The position numbers and the translations under genes are program-made. A stretch of DNA of 64,000 nucleotides from Oceanibium sediminis (lineage in GTDB: Bacteria; Pseudomonadota; Alphaproteobacteria; Rhodobacterales; Rhodobacteraceae): contig NZ_QGNX01000001.1 of NCBI RefSeq assembly GCF_003265325.1, positions 248,001-312,000 of the forward strand, given 5' to 3'. This document shows positions 45,190 through 55,449 of this stretch, piece after piece. The notes under the pieces were generated by a model that worked only from the letters and a program-made list of their open reading frames with translations, searched no databases and was not told the DNA's origin. Numbering within the stretch: the first letter of the stretch is position 1; every line of letters begins with the position of its first letter.

Positions 45190-45204
45190 TTAACGGTTTC
45201 TCAA
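45190..45204. promoter_or_regulatory. CtrA-like binding site candidate
   Basis: TTAA-N7-TCAA (TTGA-N7-TTAAC on the minus strand), close to the CtrA consensus TTAA-N7-TTAA, in the 222-bp divergent region between motB and fliM. A second half-site TTAAC lies near 45112. Spacing is right but one arm has a mismatch. Confidence 0.4.
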
Positions 45205-45252
45205 GCCGATGCTGACAGGAAGGGGTCGCAACGCAATCTCCGAGGGGCCGGA

Positions 45253-46218
45253 ATGACCGAGGACACCGCTGTCCTGCCACGAAAACTGAGCAGCCGCCGC
45301 GTCGGCCGCTCTCCGCTGCCCGACCTTGAACTGATCGGGGAGAATTTCGGCCGCATCCTTGAGGATGACCTGAGGCCGATCCTGAAGACCACCATCGGCG
45401 CGCTGATCCTCGATTGCGAGATCACGAAGCTTGCCGACGTGCTGGAACGCATTCCCGTCCCCTCGATGCTGGGGGTGGTGGAAACCGACAGCACGGACAG
45501 GATGGCGCTGATCAACATCGGCTCGGAACTGGTGTATCATATCGTCGATATGCGCATGGGCGGCGATCCCACGACCGCGCCGCCGGTGACGACCCGCAGC
45601 TTCACCGCGATCGACGCGCAGCTTTGCATGGACGTGTTCGACGCGGTCCTGCGCAGTTTCGCGACGGCGGTGGTGGAAAGCCTTGGCGTGCCGCTGGAAA
45701 CGTCGTTTCGCGTCGCCGGTCACAAGCAGGACATCAACACCGTCAGGATCGCGCCGAAGTCGGCGGATGTCATGCTGATCAGCGCCAGCCTGGACATCGG
45801 GGAAGCGGCGCGGTCCGGGGATTTCGACCTGATCATGCCGCTGTCGATCCTTGACGTGCTGCGCGCGGCGCTGATGCAGACCTCTGTCACGGATCATGTC
45901 GCACCGAACGACCTGTGGCTGTTGCAGATGCGCAAATGCGCCGCCGAGGCGGAAGTGCCGCTGCATGGCATCCTGCACCGCAAAAGCCTTCCGCTGGCCG
46001 AGATCGAGGCGCTGGAGGTCGGGCACGTCCTGCGCCTGCCCCGCTCGGCGTTGTCCCAGGTCAGCCTGGTACAGGCGATGGGAACGGAACACGAAGCGCC
46101 GCTCGCCACCGGCCGGCTGGGCGCATACGAGGGTGAGAAGGTTGTCAAACTGACCGACCCGCCCGCCGCCAGGATCACGGATGACCTGACGCGCCTGCTG
46201 CGCCTGCCGGACGAGTGA
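45253..46218 (+). CDS. fliM: Flagellar motor switch protein FliM
   Basis: Cytoplasmic C-ring protein, 321 residues. The middle domain (CheC-like: [40 protein letters not shown]) and a C-terminal SpoA domain ([20 protein letters not shown]) are present. The N-terminus is [20 protein letters not shown], without the EIDALL-type CheY-P binding motif, and no such motif is found in the in-frame sequence upstream. The SpoA domain ends normally. Confidence 0.88.
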   Translation: MTEDTAVLPRKLSSRRVGRSPLPDLELIGENFGRILEDDLRPILKTTIGALILDCEITKLADVLERIPVPSMLGVVETDSTDRMALINIGSELVYHIVDMRMGGDPTTAPPVTTRSFTAIDAQLCMDVFDAVLRSFATAVVESLGVPLETSFRVAGHKQDINTVRIAPKSADVMLISASLDIGEAARSGDFDLIMPLSILDVLRAALMQTSVTDHVAPNDLWLLQMRKCAAEAEVPLHGILHRKSLPLAEIEALEVGHVLRLPRSALSQVSLVQAMGTEHEAPLATGRLGAYEGEKVVKLTDPPAARITDDLTRLLRLPDE

Positions 46219-46289
46219 CGCGGCGGTGGGGGTCAGCCGTACAACATATGCTGTAGGCGGTTTCGCCGTGACAGCGCGCGTTGATTGCC

Positions 46290-46339
46290 GGGCTGTTCCT
46301 GCGGCGGGGCGGCGGGCTGGCGGGCCGCAGGAACAGCCC
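46290..46339. terminator. Long-stem bidirectional terminator between fliM and P1 peptidase
   Basis: A 15-bp perfect stem (46290-46304 with 46325-46339) with a 20-nt G-rich loop holding several GGG runs, in the space between the converging fliM and peptidase genes. TTT follows on the plus strand. Confidence 0.6.
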
Positions 46340-46369
46340 TTTGCCTCGCCGCGCGACCCTACAGGCGGG

Positions 46370-47377
46370 TCAGTTGCCGTGAACGCTTTGCCAGGCCGGT
46401 TTAACGTCGCCGTCTTCGGGGCGTGCAAGATAGACCGCCCGCGCCACTGCACGGGCAAGCACGGTGGCCGCGGCGTGGCCGATCATCGCGATATCCTGCA
46501 TGTCGCCCGGGCCCCGCGCGCCTGTCGAAACCGCGAAAACCAGGTCCCCATCCATCGGCGTGTGGGAGGGAGCGATGGCCCGCGCCAGCCCGTCCTGCGC
46601 GCTCGTCGCAAGGCGCGTCGCGCCGGCCTTGTCCAGGGCGGCGTTCGTCGCGACGATGGCGATCGTCGTGTTCGCGCGCGCATCGCCCCGCCCGTAGGAC
46701 TTGAGATCCGCCGCACCCAGCGGACGCGGCCGCGCCCCGGGCATGGGCAGGCCGCCGAATTCCGCCCCCTGCTCCCAGGGCGCGGCCCAGAACGCCCCGG
46801 AGTCCGGCAGCGTCGCGCAGCCGATCGGGTTCACCACGACCAGCGCGCCGACCGTCACCCCGTTTTCCAGCACCACGGATGCGGACCCGAGCCCGCCCTT
46901 GTAGCGCGCTGTCAACGCGCCGGCCCCCCCGCCCGCGGTGCCCAGATCGAAGTCCTCGCCTGCCGCCGCCAGCGCAGCCCGCCCCAGCGCCGGATAGGGG
47001 TTGGCGTCCCAGCCCTTGTCACCGCCGTTCAGCAGGTCGAAAATGATCGCCGCCGGAACGATCGGCACCAGCGCGTCATGCACCGCGAACCCCCGGCCCG
47101 CCGCGCGCAATCCGTCCATCACCCCCGAGGCCGCGTCGAGCCCGAATGCCGAGCCCCCGGCGAGCACCAGCGCATCCACCGCGGGAACGCTCTTGTCTGG
47201 GGCCAGAAGCTCCGTCTCGCGGGTGCCGGGCGCACCGCCCCGGATATCCACGCCCGCCACGAAGGGGGCGTCGGCGGTCAGCACCGTGACACCGGACTTC
47301 AGACCCGGGTCGGAGGCGTTGCCCACCTTCAGCCCCGGCACATCGGTGATCAGGTTGCGCGGCCCCGGTCCGATCAT
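46370..47377 (-). CDS. P1 family peptidase (DmpA / beta-peptidyl aminopeptidase / NylC-like Ntn-hydrolase)
   Basis: 335 residues. ITDVPGLKVGNASDPGLKSG and LAGGSAFGLDAASGVMDGLR are family segments; GDARANTTIAIVATNAALDK contains the Asn-Thr where the chain cleaves itself so that Thr becomes the N-terminal nucleophile. Known members are aminopeptidases for D-amino acids, beta-peptides or nylon oligomers. The ATG at 47377 starts MIGPGPRNLI; a longer start at 47437 overlaps the SDR gene. Last gene of the catabolic-looking run. Confidence 0.87.
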   Translation of the reverse strand: MIGPGPRNLITDVPGLKVGNASDPGLKSGVTVLTADAPFVAGVDIRGGAPGTRETELLAPDKSVPAVDALVLAGGSAFGLDAASGVMDGLRAAGRGFAVHDALVPIVPAAIIFDLLNGGDKGWDANPYPALGRAALAAAGEDFDLGTAGGGAGALTARYKGGLGSASVVLENGVTVGALVVVNPIGCATLPDSGAFWAAPWEQGAEFGGLPMPGARPRPLGAADLKSYGRGDARANTTIAIVATNAALDKAGATRLATSAQDGLARAIAPSHTPMDGDLVFAVSTGARGPGDMQDIAMIGHAAATVLARAVARAVYLARPEDGDVKPAWQSVHGN

Positions 47378-47399
47378 GGTGCTCGCTCGGGGGGCGTCG

Positions 47400-48140
47400 T
47401 CAGATGCACCGCCCACCGTCGACCTCCATCGCGACACCGGTGATCATCGAGGCTTCGTCCGAGCACAGGAACGCCGCCGCGTGGCCCAGGTCCTCGGGGC
47501 GGGAAAACCGGCCGAGCGGGATCGTGGACAGGAACTTCGCGCGCATTTCCGGCGTATCCTCGCCCATGAAGGACTTCAGCAACGGCGTCTCGCCCGCGAC
47601 CGGGTTCAGCGCGTTGACCCGGATGCCGAAGGGCGCCAGCTCCACCGCCATCGCCCGCGTCGCCGTAATCACCCAGCCCTTGGAGGCGTTGTACCAGTTC
47701 AGGTTCGGGCGCGGGCTGACCCCCGCAGTCGAGGCCATGTTCAGGAAAACCCCCTGCCCGGCCGCCTTCATCTTCGGCACGATATGGCGCGCGGACAGGT
47801 AGACCGACTTCACGTTGACGGCCATGACGCGGTCGAACTCGGCTTCCTCCACCTCCTCCATCGGTTTCGGCAGATGGGTGATCCCGGCGTTGTTCACCAT
47901 GATGTCTATGCGCCCCCAGGCGTCCATCGCGGCATCGCTCAGCGCGCCCATGCTCGCACTGTCCGAAACGTCCACGGTCTGCGCCAGCGCGCCGTGGCGC
48001 TCGGCCATGTCGCGCGCCGCTTCGCCGTTGATGTCGGCGATCATGACGCGCGCGCCCTCGGCCAGGAACGTCTCCACGATGCCCGCCCCGAAGCCCGAGG
48101 CGCCCCCGGTCACGATCGCTGTCTTGTCTTTCAGGCGCAT
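47400..48140 (-). CDS. SDR family oxidoreductase
   Basis: 246 residues, classical short-chain dehydrogenase. Cofactor loop TGGASGFGAGI, NNAGITH, catalytic YNASKGW, and DGGRCI at the C-terminus are all visible. The substrate (alcohol/ketone pair) is not predictable. Lies 19 bp after the aldehyde dehydrogenase gene, so the two likely work in sequence. Confidence 0.88.
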   Translation of the reverse strand: MRLKDKTAIVTGGASGFGAGIVETFLAEGARVMIADINGEAARDMAERHGALAQTVDVSDSASMGALSDAAMDAWGRIDIMVNNAGITHLPKPMEEVEEAEFDRVMAVNVKSVYLSARHIVPKMKAAGQGVFLNMASTAGVSPRPNLNWYNASKGWVITATRAMAVELAPFGIRVNALNPVAGETPLLKSFMGEDTPEMRAKFLSTIPLGRFSRPEDLGHAAAFLCSDEASMITGVAMEVDGGRCI

Positions 48141-48159
48141 TACCGGCCCTCCCCCATTT

Positions 48160-49602
48160 TCAGTCGTGGCGCACGGCCACGGTTTTCAGCGTGGTGAAGC
48201 CGTAGAGCGCTTCGAACCCCTTCTCGCGGCCATGGCCGGACTTGCCGATGCCCCCGAAGGGCAGTTCAACGCCGCCCCCCGCGCCATAGTTGTTGACGAA
48301 GACCTGCCCAGCGCGCAGGTCGCGCGCCAGCCGGAACTGCCGCGCCCCGTTCGCGGTCCAGACCCCGGCGACCAGCCCGTAATCGGTGCCGTTGGCGATC
48401 TCGACCGCCTCGGCCTCCGTCTCGAAGGGCAGCAGGACCTGCACCGGGCCGAAGATCTCGTCCCGTGCGATACGGTCGCCCGGCGCCGCGCCAGCCACCA
48501 GCGCGGGGGCGACATAGTGGCCGCCGGGCGGCAGCTCGCCCAGCTCGGGCCGCGCCAGGATTTGCTCGGCGGGCAAGGCGTCGAGGAACCCCGCCACGAT
48601 CGCCTTCTGACGCGCCGACACCAGCGGCCCCACGTCCAGATCCTCCACCGCCGGGCCGATACGCAGGGCGCGGTAGGCCTCGGCCATCCGCGTGGCGACC
48701 TCGTCGAAGATCTCCCGCTGGACAAGGATCCGGCTGGCGGCCGAGCAGGTCTGCCCGGCGTTCTGCACCCCCGGCCCGACAAGGAAGGGCAGCGCCGCCT
48801 CCAGGTCGCAATCGGCGAAGACAAGCTGCGGGCTCTTGCCGCCAAGCTCCAGCGTCACCGGAACGATGTTCTTGCCCGCCGCCGCCTGGATCAGCGCCCC
48901 CGTCGGCACCGAGCCCGTGAACGAGATGTGATGCACCCGCGGATGCCCCGCCAGCGCCGCGCCCGCCTCGGCTCCAAGCCCGGTCACCACGTTCAGCGCC
49001 CCGACAGGCAGCCCCGCGTCCCGCGCGATCCGCGCGAAGGCAAGGGCGGTCAGGCAGGCCTCCTCGGCCGGCTTCAGCACACAGGCGTTGCCCGCCGCCA
49101 GCGCCGCCCCGACGGAGCGGCCAAGGATCTGCATCGGGTAGTTCCAGGGGATGATGTGCCCCGTGACCCCATGCGGTTCGCGCAGGGTGTAAACGGTGTA
49201 GCCCGCCTGGAACGGGATCGTCTGCCCGGTCAGCTTGTCCGCCGCCCCGCCATAGAATTCCATGTAGCGCGCCAGCGCGAGCGCATCGGCGCGCGCCTGC
49301 TTCAGCGGCTTTCCCACGTCGCGCGCTTCGAGCAGCGCCAGCATCTCGACCTCGGCCGCCACCGCCTGGCCGATCCGCGCCAGGATCCGGCCCCGCTCCG
49401 CCGCGCTCATCCGGCCCCACTCTCCGGCCAGCGCCGCCTCGGCCGCGCTGACGGCGGCGTCGATGTCCGCCGCACCGCCGCGCGCGATGCGCGCGATCTC
49501 TTCCCCGGTTGACGGGTCCTGCACCGCCAGCGTCTCGTCCGCGGTGACCCAAGCCTCCCCGATCAGCATCTCCGCGCTGTCGAACGTCGTTATCGCGTGC
49601 AT
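48160..49602 (-). CDS. Aldehyde dehydrogenase family protein
   Basis: 480 residues. VTLELGGKSPQLVF has the general-base Glu; NAGQTCSAASRILVQ has the catalytic Cys; FGGIGKSGHGREKGFEALYG is the C-terminal signature. NAD(P)-dependent oxidation of an aldehyde to an acid. Of three candidate starts, the ATG at 49602 has GGAGGG at best spacing. Product of the SDR or of amine cleavage could be its substrate. Confidence 0.88.
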   Translation of the reverse strand: MHAITTFDSAEMLIGEAWVTADETLAVQDPSTGEEIARIARGGAADIDAAVSAAEAALAGEWGRMSAAERGRILARIGQAVAAEVEMLALLEARDVGKPLKQARADALALARYMEFYGGAADKLTGQTIPFQAGYTVYTLREPHGVTGHIIPWNYPMQILGRSVGAALAAGNACVLKPAEEACLTALAFARIARDAGLPVGALNVVTGLGAEAGAALAGHPRVHHISFTGSVPTGALIQAAAGKNIVPVTLELGGKSPQLVFADCDLEAALPFLVGPGVQNAGQTCSAASRILVQREIFDEVATRMAEAYRALRIGPAVEDLDVGPLVSARQKAIVAGFLDALPAEQILARPELGELPPGGHYVAPALVAGAAPGDRIARDEIFGPVQVLLPFETEAEAVEIANGTDYGLVAGVWTANGARQFRLARDLRAGQVFVNNYGAGGGVELPFGGIGKSGHGREKGFEALYGFTTLKTVAVRHD

Positions 49603-49611
49603 CCCCATCCC

Positions 49612-49642
49612 TCCAAAGTCCCTCAAATATCCCCGCCGGAGG
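49612..49642. repeat. 31-bp gene-end repeat, copy B (contains a stop codon)
   Basis: Same core as copy A at 29519-29548, with one extra base. On the minus strand it encodes the last residues SGGDI and the TGA stop of the ABC ATPase gene and then supplies the GGAGG ribosome site of the aldehyde dehydrogenase gene. Confidence 0.65.
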
Positions 49643-51245
49643 CATCGGCGCCAGCCCCGGCCACCGTTTCCGGCAAATGCGGCGCCGCCGCCAGCAACGT
49701 GCGGGTGTAGGCGTGCTGCGGCGCACGGAACACCGCCTCGGTCTCGCCCACCTCCACGATCCGGCCCGATTGCATGACGAGCACACGGTCAGTGATCCGC
49801 CGCACCACGTGCAGATCGTGCGAGATGAACAGGTACGACAGCTTGTACGCCTTGCCGAGGTCCGCCAGCAGGTCCAGAATCCGCGCCCGAACCCGCACAT
49901 CCAGTGCCGAGACCGCCTCGTCCAGCACGATCAGCGCCGGCTTGATGATCAGCGCCCGCGCGATCGCCAGCCGCTGGCGCTGCCCGCCGGAAAATTCATG
50001 CGCGTATTTCTCCGCATCCCCCGACGACAGGCCCACCGCCTCCAGCGCCTCGTCGATGGCGCGGCGGCGGTCGGCGCCCGTGGGCGGCGAGTCCAGCAGA
50101 TGGAACGGCTCGCTGATCAGGCGCGAGACCTTGTGCCGCGGATTGAACGAGCCATAGGGATCCTGGAAGACAACCTGCATCCGCGCCCGCACCGCCCCCG
50201 GCACGCCCTGCGCGGCATCTATCCGGTCGCCGGCCAGGCGGATCTCTCCGCCCTGCAGGGGTTCCAGCCCCAGGATCGCGCGGGTCAGCGTGGACTTCCC
50301 GCATCCGCTTTCCCCAACCAAGCCCAGGCTTTCGCCGTCATGCAGGGTGAAGCTGACATCGTCCACCGCCACCTTGGGCGGGTGATGCCCGAACAGGCCA
50401 CGGCGCGCGCCCGGATAGGTGCGCCGCGCGCCGCGCACCTCCAGCAGCGGCGCGGGGGCGACCTCGGCAACGCGGTCGGGCTGGTGCCCCGAGGCGGCGA
50501 ACAGCGCGCGCGTATAGGGGTGGCTTTGCGTGGCGAAAACCTCGTCCGTCGGCCCGGCTTCGACCACGCGGCCGGTCTGCATGATCGCCACGTCATCGGC
50601 GATGTCCGAGACGACGGCCAGGTCGTGGGTGATGAACAGCGCCGCCATGCCGTCCTCGTCCACCAGCCGCCGGATCAGCTTCAGGATCTGCGCCTGCGTG
50701 GTGACGTCCAGCGCCGTCGTCGGCTCATCCGCGATCAGCAGCTTCGGCCCGCAGGCCACAGCCATCGCGATCACCACCCGTTGCCGCTGCCCGCCTGACA
50801 GTTCGTGCGGATAGCGCGTCAGCGGGAACTCGGGTTCCGGCAGGCCGACCCGGTCCAGCACGGCGCGGGCCTCGGCCTCGGCGGCGCGGCGCGACAGGGC
50901 CTTGTGCAGCACCAGCGTCTCGGCGATCTGGGCGCCGATGGTTTGAAGCGGGTTCAGCGCCGTCATCGGTTCCTGGAACACCATGCCCACCATGTCGCCG
51001 CGCAGCGCGCACATGCGCGATTCGCTGGCGGTGACCGTGTCCGTGCCCGCCAGCAGGATCTTCCCCGACAGGACCGAGCCCCGTGGCAGCAGGCGGGTGA
51101 CGGAAAAGGCCGTCATCGTCTTGCCCGACCCGCTTTCCCCGATCAGCCCCAGGATGCGCCCCGGCTCCAGGCTGAGCGACACGTCCCGAAGGATCTGGAT
51201 GCCATGCATCGACAGCGACAGCCTTTCGATCGACAGAAGACTCAT
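49623..51245 (-). CDS. Peptide-type ABC transporter, fused ATPase (DppD-DppF)
   Basis: 540 residues with two complete ABC domains: first GESGSGKT at 36-43 and [10 protein letters not shown]; second GESGCGKST around 315 and [10 protein letters not shown]. Both Walker B regions ([13 protein letters not shown] and [13 protein letters not shown]) are present. Energises uptake of oligopeptide or related ligand through the DppB/DppC pair directly upstream. Overlaps the permease start by 4 bp. Confidence 0.92.
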   Translation of the reverse strand: MSLLSIERLSLSMHGIQILRDVSLSLEPGRILGLIGESGSGKTMTAFSVTRLLPRGSVLSGKILLAGTDTVTASESRMCALRGDMVGMVFQEPMTALNPLQTIGAQIAETLVLHKALSRRAAEAEARAVLDRVGLPEPEFPLTRYPHELSGGQRQRVVIAMAVACGPKLLIADEPTTALDVTTQAQILKLIRRLVDEDGMAALFITHDLAVVSDIADDVAIMQTGRVVEAGPTDEVFATQSHPYTRALFAASGHQPDRVAEVAPAPLLEVRGARRTYPGARRGLFGHHPPKVAVDDVSFTLHDGESLGLVGESGCGKSTLTRAILGLEPLQGGEIRLAGDRIDAAQGVPGAVRARMQVVFQDPYGSFNPRHKVSRLISEPFHLLDSPPTGADRRRAIDEALEAVGLSSGDAEKYAHEFSGGQRQRLAIARALIIKPALIVLDEAVSALDVRVRARILDLLADLGKAYKLSYLFISHDLHVVRRITDRVLVMQSGRIVEVGETEAVFRAPQHAYTRTLLAAAPHLPETVAGAGADASGGDI

Positions 51246-52054
51246 GCGCGCCGCTTTCTCAGGCGCGGGTCAAGCACGTCGCGCAGCCCGTCGCCCATCA
51301 GGTTCAGTCCCAGCACCATGATCACGATCGACAGCCCCGGCACCAGCGCCAGGTGCGGCGCGAAACTGATCATCGTCTGGCTTTCCGCCAGCATCCGCCC
51401 CCAGCTTGGTGTCGGGGGCTGCGCGCCGAGCCCGACATAGCTGAGCGCCGCTTCCGAGATAATGCCGAAGGAAAACTGGATCGTGCCCTGCACGATCACC
51501 GTGTTGGCGATATTGGGCAGGATATGCTCGGCGCTGATCCTGAGGCGCCCCTTGCCCGCCACCTGCGCTGCCAGGATGAACTCGCGCGACCACAGGGCCA
51601 GCGCCGCGCCGCGCGTCACGCGGGCAAAGACGGGGATGTTGAAGATCCCGATCGCGATGATCGCATTCAGCGCCGACGGACCGAAGACCGCCGTGATCAG
51701 GATCGCGATCAGCAGCGCGGGAAAGGCGAAGACAAGGTCGTTGCTGCGCATGATCACCTCGTCGATCAGCCCGCCCCGCCGCGCCGCCGCCGTCAGGCCC
51801 AGCGGAATGCCCAGCACCATGCCGATGCCCACCGCCACCACCGCCACCGCGATGGAGACGCGCGCCCCGACCATGACCATCGACACCATGTCGCGCCCGA
51901 AGTGGTCGGTACCGAGCGGATACGCCCCGCCCGGCGGTTTCAGGCGGTTGGCGATATCCACCGCCGTCACGTCGCCCGGCGTCCACAGGAAGGAAATCAG
52001 CGCCGCCGCCGTGAAGATCGCGGCGATCAACCCGCCAAGGACCAGCCCGCGCAT
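51242..52054 (-). CDS. Peptide-type ABC transporter permease, DppC-like
   Basis: 270 residues, six hydrophobic segments, starting with LGGLIAAIFTAAALISFLWT. YPLGTDHFGRDMVSMVMVGA and FARVTRGAALALWSREFILA (EAA-like loop) are typical of DppC/OppC. Overlaps both neighbours by a few bases. Confidence 0.9.
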   Translation of the reverse strand: MRGLVLGGLIAAIFTAAALISFLWTPGDVTAVDIANRLKPPGGAYPLGTDHFGRDMVSMVMVGARVSIAVAVVAVGIGMVLGIPLGLTAAARRGGLIDEVIMRSNDLVFAFPALLIAILITAVFGPSALNAIIAIGIFNIPVFARVTRGAALALWSREFILAAQVAGKGRLRISAEHILPNIANTVIVQGTIQFSFGIISEAALSYVGLGAQPPTPSWGRMLAESQTMISFAPHLALVPGLSIVIMVLGLNLMGDGLRDVLDPRLRKRRA

Positions 52055-53001
52055 CAGCGCCCCCGCCTGAGGCGCGGATCGACCGCGGCATAAGCCAGGT
52101 CGACCAGGAACGTCACCAGAATCACCGCGAAGACCAGCAGCATGACCACGCTTTCCACCACGATCAGGTCACGTTGCGTGATCGCCTGGAAGATCAGCCG
52201 GCCAAGGCCGGGAAGGAAGAAGACATTCTCGATGATGATCGCTCCGGCCAGCAGGAAGGAAAATTGCAGCCCGATGATGGTCAGCACCGGGATCATCGCA
52301 TTACGCAGGGCGTGGCGACGCAGCGCCTGGCCGCGGGTCAGCCCCTTGGCGCGGGCGGTGCGCACGAAATCCTCGTGCAGCGTGTCGATCAGGGCCGAGC
52401 GCATGACCCGCGCCAGCACCGAGGCCTGCGGCAGCGCCAGCGCGATTGCCGGCAGCGTCAGCGCCTTCAGCCCGGCGAGTAGTCCCCCCTCCCAGCCCGG
52501 GAACCCGCCGGCGGTGAACCAGCCCAGGTTGATCGCGAAGATCACCACCAGCATCATCGCGAACCAGAAGTTCGGCACCGCGATGCCAAGCTGCGTCAGC
52601 CCCATGATTCCCGTGTCCAGCACCCCGCCCCGGTTGGAGGCGGCAAGGATGCCCACCGGAAACGCCACGAACGTTGACAGCGCCAGCGCGTAAAGGGTCA
52701 GCGGAAGGGAAATCCATAACCGCTCGCCCACCATCTCGGCCACCGGGGTGCGATAGGTGTAGGAGGTGCCGAAATCCCCCGCCAGCATCCCCGTGATCCA
52801 GCCGACGTAGCGCTCCGCCATGCCCTGGTCCAGGCCAAGCTCGCTGCGCAGCGCGGCCAGCGTGTCCTCGGAGGCGTTCATCCCCAGCATGTAGGCGGCG
52901 GGATCGCCGGGAATGACCTCGATCGCGAAGAAGATCACGAGACTGGCGGCCGCCAGCGAAACGATCATGGAAAGCGCGCGCTTCAGCGCGAAGGTCAACA
53001 T
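52054..53001 (-). CDS. Peptide-type ABC transporter permease, DppB-like
   Basis: 315 residues, six membrane segments; N-terminal LTFALKRALSMIVSLAAASL, FFAIEVIPGDPAAYMLG, and the EAA loop DFVRTARAKGLTRGQALRRH are DppB hallmarks. ATG at 53001 is chosen because it begins this normal N-terminus; the frame to 53187 is not credible. 140 bp separate it from the divergent chemoreceptor gene. Confidence 0.9.
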   Translation of the reverse strand: MLTFALKRALSMIVSLAAASLVIFFAIEVIPGDPAAYMLGMNASEDTLAALRSELGLDQGMAERYVGWITGMLAGDFGTSYTYRTPVAEMVGERLWISLPLTLYALALSTFVAFPVGILAASNRGGVLDTGIMGLTQLGIAVPNFWFAMMLVVIFAINLGWFTAGGFPGWEGGLLAGLKALTLPAIALALPQASVLARVMRSALIDTLHEDFVRTARAKGLTRGQALRRHALRNAMIPVLTIIGLQFSFLLAGAIIIENVFFLPGLGRLIFQAITQRDLIVVESVVMLLVFAVILVTFLVDLAYAAVDPRLRRGR

Positions 53002-53141
53002 ACGCGGGCGCTCCGATACCTGCTGCTTCGGCAACTTAGAAAACTGCGCGAAAAATGACCAGTGCCGATGGACCCGGCTAATGATTTGGAAACCCGGGCA
53101 AAATACTAGGAGGTCGGGGCAATCAACTGAAAGGGGTCCAA

Positions 53142-55388
53142 ATGTCTGGCTGGAGCTTGAGTCGCCGTATCGGCCTGAATACAGCAATCGTCTTGGCGTT
53201 GCTGGTCTTACTTGCGGCGATCTCGCTTATTTCGAGCGCCGGGAATCAGGGGCGCTTCGCGGAATACCGCGGCCTCTCCGACGCGAATGTGGCGATGAAC
53301 GGCGGGATCGAGGACTTGCTCGAAGCACGCCTCGCCGTCTTTGCCTACCGGACCGACCCGACTGAAGAGCGGGCCAGCTTCGTCATGGAAAACCTGGACG
53401 AATTGCTTGCGACGGAGGACATGATCCAAACCTTCGATTCCTCCCGCACCGTCGATACGCAGGCGCTTATCGCCGCGCTCGAGGATACGGCGCGCTACCG
53501 CGCCGGTTTCCAGCGGATCACCGAACTGGCGCCGCAGATCAGCGCCGCCACCGCGAAGGTGCAATCCGAAGGGCTGGAAGCGAAGGATATCCTGAACAGC
53601 GTCATGAGGACCGCTCACAACACCGGCAACGCGGACGGCGCGCAGTTTGCCGCGCTAGCCACACAGGAATTGTTGTCGGGCCGGCTTCTGACGGAACGCT
53701 ACCTGCGCACCAACGCCCCCGAACACCTTGAGGAGGCGTCGGCCTCCCTCACGGCGGCGGCCGCGCACCTGGACGACCTCGGCGCTGCGGTTCGCACCGC
53801 GACCCAGGTCGGCCGCGTGGAAGAGGTGACCAATCTGCTGACCGCCTACCAGGCGGCGATGCAATCCGCTGCCGATCTGATCCAGGAGCGGAACGGAATC
53901 GAGGACGGGGTTCTCGACCTTGTCGGGCCACCGGTCCAGGAAACCTTTGAAACGGCGATCGACGCACTGGTCGCCCGCACCGAAACCCTCGGCGTAACCA
54001 GCGTCGCCGCCGCGCGCCAGAGCACGATGCTCACCATCGCTATCGCTGTAATCGCGGTGCTGCTCGGCGCAGGATCGGCGATCATGTTCGGGCGCTCGGC
54101 GGTGAACAGCGTGCGCGACCTGTCCGAAGCCATGGCTAAACTCGCCGACGGCACGCTCGACATCGAGATCGCGGGCACCCAGCACAAGACCGAAATGGGC
54201 CGCATGGCCCGCGCGCTGGAGGTTTTCCGCGAAAACGCGCGGCATGTGCGCGACCTGTCGGAAGAAAAGGCCGCCAGCGACGCGCGCGCCGCGGCGGAGC
54301 GCCAGGCGACCATGCAGCGCCTTCAGGACGCCTTCGGCAGCGTCGTCGACGCGGCCGTGGCCGGCGATTTCAGTCGGCGCGTCGAAACCGACATGAGCGA
54401 CCCGGAACTGAACGCGCTGGCGCGATCGATCAACACCCTGATCGAAACGGTCGATCTGGGCGTCGGCGCCACCCGCGGAGCGCTGGCCAAGCTGGCCACG
54501 GGCAACCTGACCGCCCGCATGGAAGGTCAGTTCAGGGGCGCTTTCGCCGACCTGCAAAGCGGGCTGAACAACACCGCCACGAACCTGTCCGAACTGGTCG
54601 AACAGATCTCGGAGACCAGCCTCGCGGTGCAGGAAAACGCGACGGAAATCACCTCCACCGCCGCGACCCTTGCCGGACGCTCGGAAAACCAGGCCGCTTC
54701 GCTGGAAGAAACCAGCGCCACCATGGAGGAAATGTCCACGAGCACGAAGTCCAACGCCGAAACGGCGGCGGAGGCGAGCAGCTTCGCCAAGGGGGCGTCG
54801 GACATGGCCGACAAGACCTCCGGCGTCGCGACGGAGACCGTGGCCGCGATGACCGCCATCGAAACCGGCGCGGAAGAAATCGCGAGCATCGTGTCCGTCA
54901 TCGACAGCATCGCGTTCCAGACCAACCTGCTGGCCCTGAATGCCGCCGTCGAGGCCGCACGCGCCGGGGAAGCCGGCAAGGGCTTCGCCGTCGTCGCTGC
55001 CGAGGTGCGCACCCTCGCCCAGCGCGCCTCCGAAAGCGCGAGGGACATTCGCGGTCTGATCGAGAACTCCTCCCAGCAGGTGCGCCATGGCGTCGGCCTC
55101 GTGCAGCAGATGGGCGGCGCGCTCGAGGAAATCGTCTCCTCCATCCGGCAGATGACGCAATCGATGGCGGCGATCACCTCCGCAAGCCAGGAACAGGCCC
55201 TCGGGCTCAGCGACATCACACAATCGATCAGCGCGCTGGACCGGATCACGCAGGAAAACGCGGCGATGGCGGATCGCAACACCTCCACCGCGCAGACGCT
55301 CACCGAACGCTCTAACACGCTGCGCCAGCTGATCGCGAACTTCGAGACCGGGGCGACTCATCAGGTTGCCGCCCCCCAGGCTGCCTAG
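53142..55388 (+). CDS. Methyl-accepting chemotaxis protein with several HAMP segments
   Basis: 748 residues. TM1 about 13-33, periplasmic helical sensor about 34-290, TM2 about 296-315, HAMP ([20 protein letters not shown]), a second HAMP-like pair ([20 protein letters not shown] and [16 protein letters not shown]), then the signalling domain with the tip region [36 protein letters not shown]. There is no CheR-binding pentapeptide at the C-terminus (HQVAAPQAA). It sits on the opposite strand inside a peptide/amide uptake locus. Confidence 0.93.
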   Translation: MSGWSLSRRIGLNTAIVLALLVLLAAISLISSAGNQGRFAEYRGLSDANVAMNGGIEDLLEARLAVFAYRTDPTEERASFVMENLDELLATEDMIQTFDSSRTVDTQALIAALEDTARYRAGFQRITELAPQISAATAKVQSEGLEAKDILNSVMRTAHNTGNADGAQFAALATQELLSGRLLTERYLRTNAPEHLEEASASLTAAAAHLDDLGAAVRTATQVGRVEEVTNLLTAYQAAMQSAADLIQERNGIEDGVLDLVGPPVQETFETAIDALVARTETLGVTSVAAARQSTMLTIAIAVIAVLLGAGSAIMFGRSAVNSVRDLSEAMAKLADGTLDIEIAGTQHKTEMGRMARALEVFRENARHVRDLSEEKAASDARAAAERQATMQRLQDAFGSVVDAAVAGDFSRRVETDMSDPELNALARSINTLIETVDLGVGATRGALAKLATGNLTARMEGQFRGAFADLQSGLNNTATNLSELVEQISETSLAVQENATEITSTAATLAGRSENQAASLEETSATMEEMSTSTKSNAETAAEASSFAKGASDMADKTSGVATETVAAMTAIETGAEEIASIVSVIDSIAFQTNLLALNAAVEAARAGEAGKGFAVVAAEVRTLAQRASESARDIRGLIENSSQQVRHGVGLVQQMGGALEEIVSSIRQMTQSMAAITSASQEQALGLSDITQSISALDRITQENAAMADRNTSTAQTLTERSNTLRQLIANFETGATHQVAAPQAA

Positions 55389-55403
55389 GGAAGCCGCCGG
55401 GTG

Positions 55404-55439
55404 GTGCCGGGCCGCGGATCTGCCCCCGCGGCCCGGCAC
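55404..55439. terminator. Hairpin downstream of the chemoreceptor gene
   Basis: 14-bp perfect GC-rich stem (55404-55417 with 55426-55439), 8-nt loop, 15 bp after the chemoreceptor stop. No T-run. Confidence 0.5.
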
Positions 55440-55449
55440 AGGACCCAAA

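Noticed and set aside
46219-46369. G-rich spacer considered as a CRISPR-like or insertion sequence end
   Set aside because: A single inverted repeat without direct duplications or a transposase; a terminator explains it.
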